Source of the DNA: Lindgomyces ingoldianus
Lineage: Eukaryota; Ascomycota; Dothideomycetes; Pleosporales; Lindgomycetaceae
NCBI RefSeq assembly: GCF_010093535.1
Contig: NW_022985191.1
Span: forward strand, 186,001 to 250,000
DNA length: 64,000 nucleotides
Reading direction: 5' to 3'
Below the pieces are notes generated by a model. It made no database searches and was not told the DNA's origin. It worked only from the letters and a program-made list of their open reading frames with translations. Position 1 is the stretch's first letter. Each line of letters starts with the position of its first letter. Of this stretch, positions 60,275-64,000 are shown piece after piece. The translations under genes and the position numbers were made by a program.

Positions 60275-60940
60275 TAAGTATTAAGCTTATAGTATTTTAA
60301 TTACTTTTATTATACAAAGCTAACACTTAAAATAAGGCTTTTATTTTTTATAATACTGCTGTTACTACTACTAACTAAGCTAGCGCTAATGTTAATTTTG
60401 TTCTACATGTAGGACAGCAGCAGCTAGCCCTACTAGCTTATAGTCTATAGGCCTGTGCATTACTAGCCCTTCTAGAGCAGAATGTAGAGTTTATATATAG
60501 TAGTATATCCTCTTATTAAATAGCTTTATATAAGCCTTTATATATTAACACTATTTTTATATAATCTTGTAGAAGAGTAGTAGACAACTTATGCAGCGTA
60601 TGCTATAGCGCTGTCTTAGGCCTACAACTGTTTCTAGAGTGCTGCTGCGCTAAAGGGCACTTTAGTAAAGCATGTAGCAATTATAAATAGTGTAACTATG
60701 CTAGTTACTACTTTATAAAAAAAAGTAATAATAAGCTAGCTAGTAAACCTCTATGTTTAGGCTATAACTTAAAGATTAGTAGTGCTAGTAATAGTTTATA
60801 GTAGTAGCTTATTTCTATTAAAAATAAACCTGCTAAAGCTTTAGCTAATAATATAATAGTTTTAGCTTAAAGTATATATAATATTTTTTTTAAAAGTAGT
60901 AAAGCGCTTTAGCTATAAGGGTTATTTATAGCACTTAGCT
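60275..60940. mobile_element. AT-rich degraded repeat sequence
   Basis: Sequence has stops in every frame and a high frequency of TA and few CA dinucleotides. It could be the right end of copy 1 or a separate element. Confidence 0.35.
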
Positions 60941-62774
60941 ATAACGTACCTAACAGGTTAGCCGGCTACACAGGTTAGCCAGCCACTTTTGCCAAGCCCC
61001 TACCACACTCTACCTATCTACATAATGCCTTAACAACAACACTAGATTAAATCTTCTAAAGAACATTAGATATAGCTTACTTTTTAAGCTTTTAAATAAA
61101 ACTTAAAACTTTTTTTATAATATACTATAGCAATTTATAATGTTTTTTACATAATACTAAGTAATTAACACGCTAGACAGCCTTTATAAGCAGAATACTA
61201 GCCTAAATTAAAAAAATCTAACTAATCTTAAAAAAAGTAGTTATTAAGTACATACTTAAGCTTATTATATATAAATTTCTTTTTAGGCTTATAGCTGTAG
61301 CTAATATAGCTAATTCCTTGCGTGTAGAGTGTAATCTAGGCTAGGTTAGCTTAAACTAGCCTAGTATATAAGTTAAGCACTGTCTTAAGTTTATAATAAA
61401 GTTTAATTATAAGTATAATTATAAAAAAGCACTTTATAAGAATCTAAAGGTTATCTAAGGCTAGTTTTACCTAGTAGCTAATATAAAAGCTAAGTACAGT
61501 ATCTAGAATAAAAACATGTATAACTTTAATAAGTTAGGCTTTATAATAAGCTAGATATTAACTAAAGCAGTTATTATAGCTTTAAAGAGATAAAGACAGC
61601 TAAAAGTAATATAGTAAAGTAATAAAGAGTAGATAATAGTTATTTAAAGCATTAACATAATAAAGTAGGCTATTTTACTCTTTATTATTTTTAAAGGCTG
61701 CTATTACCTCTCTGCTTAGTATAAAAAAATTTACTTTAGAACTAAGTTATTATAGTCTCTAAAAACAGCTAGATAATAAATAAGCTTAGGCTGTAGTAGT
61801 TAAAGCACTTTAATAAGTATATAAAAAAAAGTTATAAGCGCTTATTAGCTTTTTATTATTAATAGCTATAAAAGCTATAACTTACTTAATTTTTAGTAGT
61901 ACTATAAAGAGAATAAAATTATTACTATTTATATACTTCTACACTTATTACACCTTTTATAGCCTTTTAATATAAGTTATTTTACTTCTTTAAAAAAAGT
62001 GTATAAGTGCTAAGCTAAAGATTTTATATGTAACTAGATTACTTATATTATAAAACTTAAGTTCTTACTATGCTTTATACACACCTATAATGTAGTAATT
62101 ACTTTTAGTAATATTTAAAAAGAGTTTTAAGGTGCTAGTTTAGTCTTATTTAACCTAAAATAAGTTAAAATAGCCTTTAATATTTAGTTATATACTTTAT
62201 TACTACTACTGCTTATTAATAATAAGCTTTAGTAGTTATAAACTCTAAGTAATACTCTTAAATTTAAGTTATAATTAATACTTATAAAAGTAAGAATTAA
62301 AAAGTATATAAATAGCTTACTAATGTTTATAGTAAAAGCTTTTAAAATTTTTTAAAAAGAGCAGTAATTATTATATATAAGCTAGTATTAGTGTAAAAGA
62401 AGATTATAAAGCTTTAAGTAGCAAATAAAGCTGCTATGTAATGTAGATTACATAAAAGAAAGTAAATTTAAGTAGAAAAGACTTTAATAGTTAAGAATAA
62501 AGCTTATCTAACTACTTTAAAGAAGTTTAGAGCGTGTAGTAATAGAAAGAAGCTAAAGACGCAGGTGCGCGCTAAAGAAGGTAAGCTAAGTTAAAAGTAA
62601 TATAAGCAGTGTAATTAAACTAGGCATAACTTATATACATATAAGAAAGTAGTAAAAGTAGACTCTAAATAATATCTTGTGTTGTATTACTTTATATAGG
62701 GCTAAAGTAGGCTGTTTTGCGCTAGAATAGGGTAGTTTTAGTAGGGGCTTAGCAAAAGTAGCTAGCCAACCTGT
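60941..62774 (+). mobile_element. DNA transposon relic, copy 2, with terminal inverted repeats
   Basis: A ~1.8-kb AT-rich element. The 34-bp block at 60970-61003 is the inverse of 62741-62774 with four differences, all transitions (30 of 34 match). A partial second copy of the terminal word lies just outside on the left (60953-60969), and the same duplicated layout is seen in copy 1. Length and terminal repeats suggest a Tc1/mariner, Fot1/pogo-like element; no intact transposase frame remains. The all-transition mismatches and stop-rich interior fit RIP. The right end coincides with an LTR. Confidence 0.55.
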
Positions 62775-63064
62775 TGTAACGGCGCAGGCAAGACAATGGG
62801 TCCGAATGCGGTATGAATCCACTCAGAGGCATATGGGAGTGCGTGGGGACTCAGAGACCTGGGAATACCAATGACACCTATAGGCCTTGTACGTAGGATA
62901 TCAGAAAACTACTAAGCTAGCTACAGGGGCAAGGTGCGACTAAATACATGCAGGAATAGGGGTAACTGCAAGGGACTAGGTTAAGTCATAGTTAGGGCTG
63001 ATACAGGGACCCTTTAGATAGGATCTAAGCAACCTAAGATAGAATAATTTGTAGAATTGTTACA
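62775..63064 (-). mobile_element. LTR of a retrotransposon (probably 3' LTR of a minus-strand element)
   Basis: A 290-bp segment of ordinary composition within AT-rich DNA. It begins tgtaac and ends gttaca, the TG...CA inverted dinucleotides and short terminal inverted repeat of an LTR. Read on the minus strand, a polypurine tract (aaaaaggggggtag) lies directly before the LTR's 5' end at 63064, so the element body should extend to the right. No 5-bp duplication matches across the two sides, as expected if the second LTR is beyond the window. Confidence 0.6.
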
Positions 63065-64000
63065 CTACCCCCCTTTTTATAGGCTAATAGTCCCTATCTA
63101 CAGTGTTTAGAAAGTATTTAGAAATGCTTTAAAACTAATTTAGATAGAATATAATAAGTATAACTATCTTAACTAAAATTTTCTGTTACTAAAAAAATAG
63201 ACTAAAAACTTAATACTAATATAATACCTCTATTATAATGTTTTTGTTTAGTAGTAACTAGTAGTGTAGTTGTTATTAATATAGTAAATTTATTATTTAT
63301 AGTAATAAGTGTTTACTTGCCTTACCTATATAGTCTAGTTAATTTTGTTAGTTTTTTCTTTAGCTATTATCTAATTCTCTACTTTATAGGTATTATTGTG
63401 CACTTAACATTCTATAGCTTAGTCTGCTAACTAATTATAGTATTAAAGAAATTTACTATGCTGCTCTGCCCCCCTTCTAGAGCCTCTTTAGAGGCCTTTT
63501 AAGTTATCTACCTTTAGGCTGCCTACACTCTAGCCTATAGCCTTTAGGTTAAGTTCTTTTTTTAGTCTTTTAAATTAAAGAAATGCAAGTATTACACCTT
63601 ACATAATAAAAAATGCAACTTTATATAAATATAGTTTAATATAGCTAGGGTATAGTTTACTAACGCGCGCGTAGGTCTTTTTATATTATAAGAAGGAATT
63701 TCTAGTCCTTTAGAGCTATCTTAAGCTATAGGCAGCAGCCTAAAACATAGAGAGTAAAGAGGACAAGAAAAGGGCCTTTAAGGCTATTTTAAAGTTTGCT
63801 TAGAACCTAGCGCAAGTAGCGCAGGTTGTAAAGAGTTAGGAAGCTAGGCTTCCTGCAGCTAGTGTTTAGGTGGCCTTATTCTACTAGAATACTAAGCTGC
63901 TTTAACAGGTTTTAGCCCTAGAGGCTCTAGTGTTTAACCTTTAGGCAGACATTGCAGCGTTTTTAGGTGGCTAAAGATAAAGTAGAGGGGGTTTAGGAGG
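63065..64000. mobile_element. Degraded retroelement or repeat body, runs off the right edge
   Basis: AT-rich, with stops in all frames. On the plus strand between about 63750 and 63990 one frame is open except for repeated TAG and TAA codons, many of which would be CAG or CAA before C-to-T change, as RIP at CpA produces. The adjacent LTR implies a minus-strand element, so this plus-strand frame may belong to a different nested element. Confidence 0.45.

Noticed and set aside
62775..63064. Solo LTR interpretation
   Set aside because: The five bases on the two sides (cctgt and ctacc) do not match, and a polypurine tract sits beside one end, so a terminal LTR of a longer element fits better.

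Overview
The window is nuclear DNA from a filamentous ascomycete (Pezizomycotina). The evidence is many short GT-AG introns of about 45-170 bp, fungal versions of universal eukaryotic genes (CSN2, Rho3, eS27, uS4, eL21, CAF-1 p60), fungus-specific families (Fung_rhodopsin-type membrane protein, fungal 7TM receptors, etherase-like GST), and AT-rich blocks that look like repeat-induced point mutation (RIP) of transposons. I cannot name the species.

Layout. 1-9.1 kb is a compact housekeeping block: the 5' end of csn2 (minus, cut by the window edge), rho3, eS27, deoxyribose-phosphate aldolase, then uS4 and eL21 sharing a 182-bp divergent promoter. 9.1-15.1 kb has normal base composition but no gene I can support. 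15.1-21.9 kb carries two paralogous 7TM receptor genes in the same orientation, about 4.1 kb apart, each with one intron at the equivalent position. 22.6-23.7 kb is a secreted-ectodomain, single-pass membrane protein. 24-27.5 kb is gene-poor and partly AT-rich. 27.5-40.7 kb holds an MFS transporter, the CAF-1 p60 subunit, a fungal rhodopsin-domain membrane protein and, divergently, an APC-type amino-acid/GABA/choline permease. 40.7-52 kb is a gene-sparse accessory block with one intact gene (a GST), a well-defined hAT-type MITE with a perfect 8-bp target duplication, and a broken Ser/Thr-rich surface-protein gene. 52-54.4 kb is a divergent SDR / GST-kappa pair; both predicted proteins end in PTS1-like tripeptides (SKM, AKI). 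56.7-58.3 kb is a SANT/Myb-like protein assembled from three exons. From 58.7 kb onward lie degraded transposons around a 960-bp assembly gap, ending in an LTR retroelement that abuts the terminal repeat of a DNA transposon.

All gene models were spliced by eye; exon lengths and phases were checked arithmetically. Several apparent ORF starts begin at TTG or GTG rather than ATG and were trimmed. The most interesting items are the paralogous receptor pair, the possible peroxisomal divergent pair, the long insertion in the aldolase, the hAT MITE and the nested transposons.
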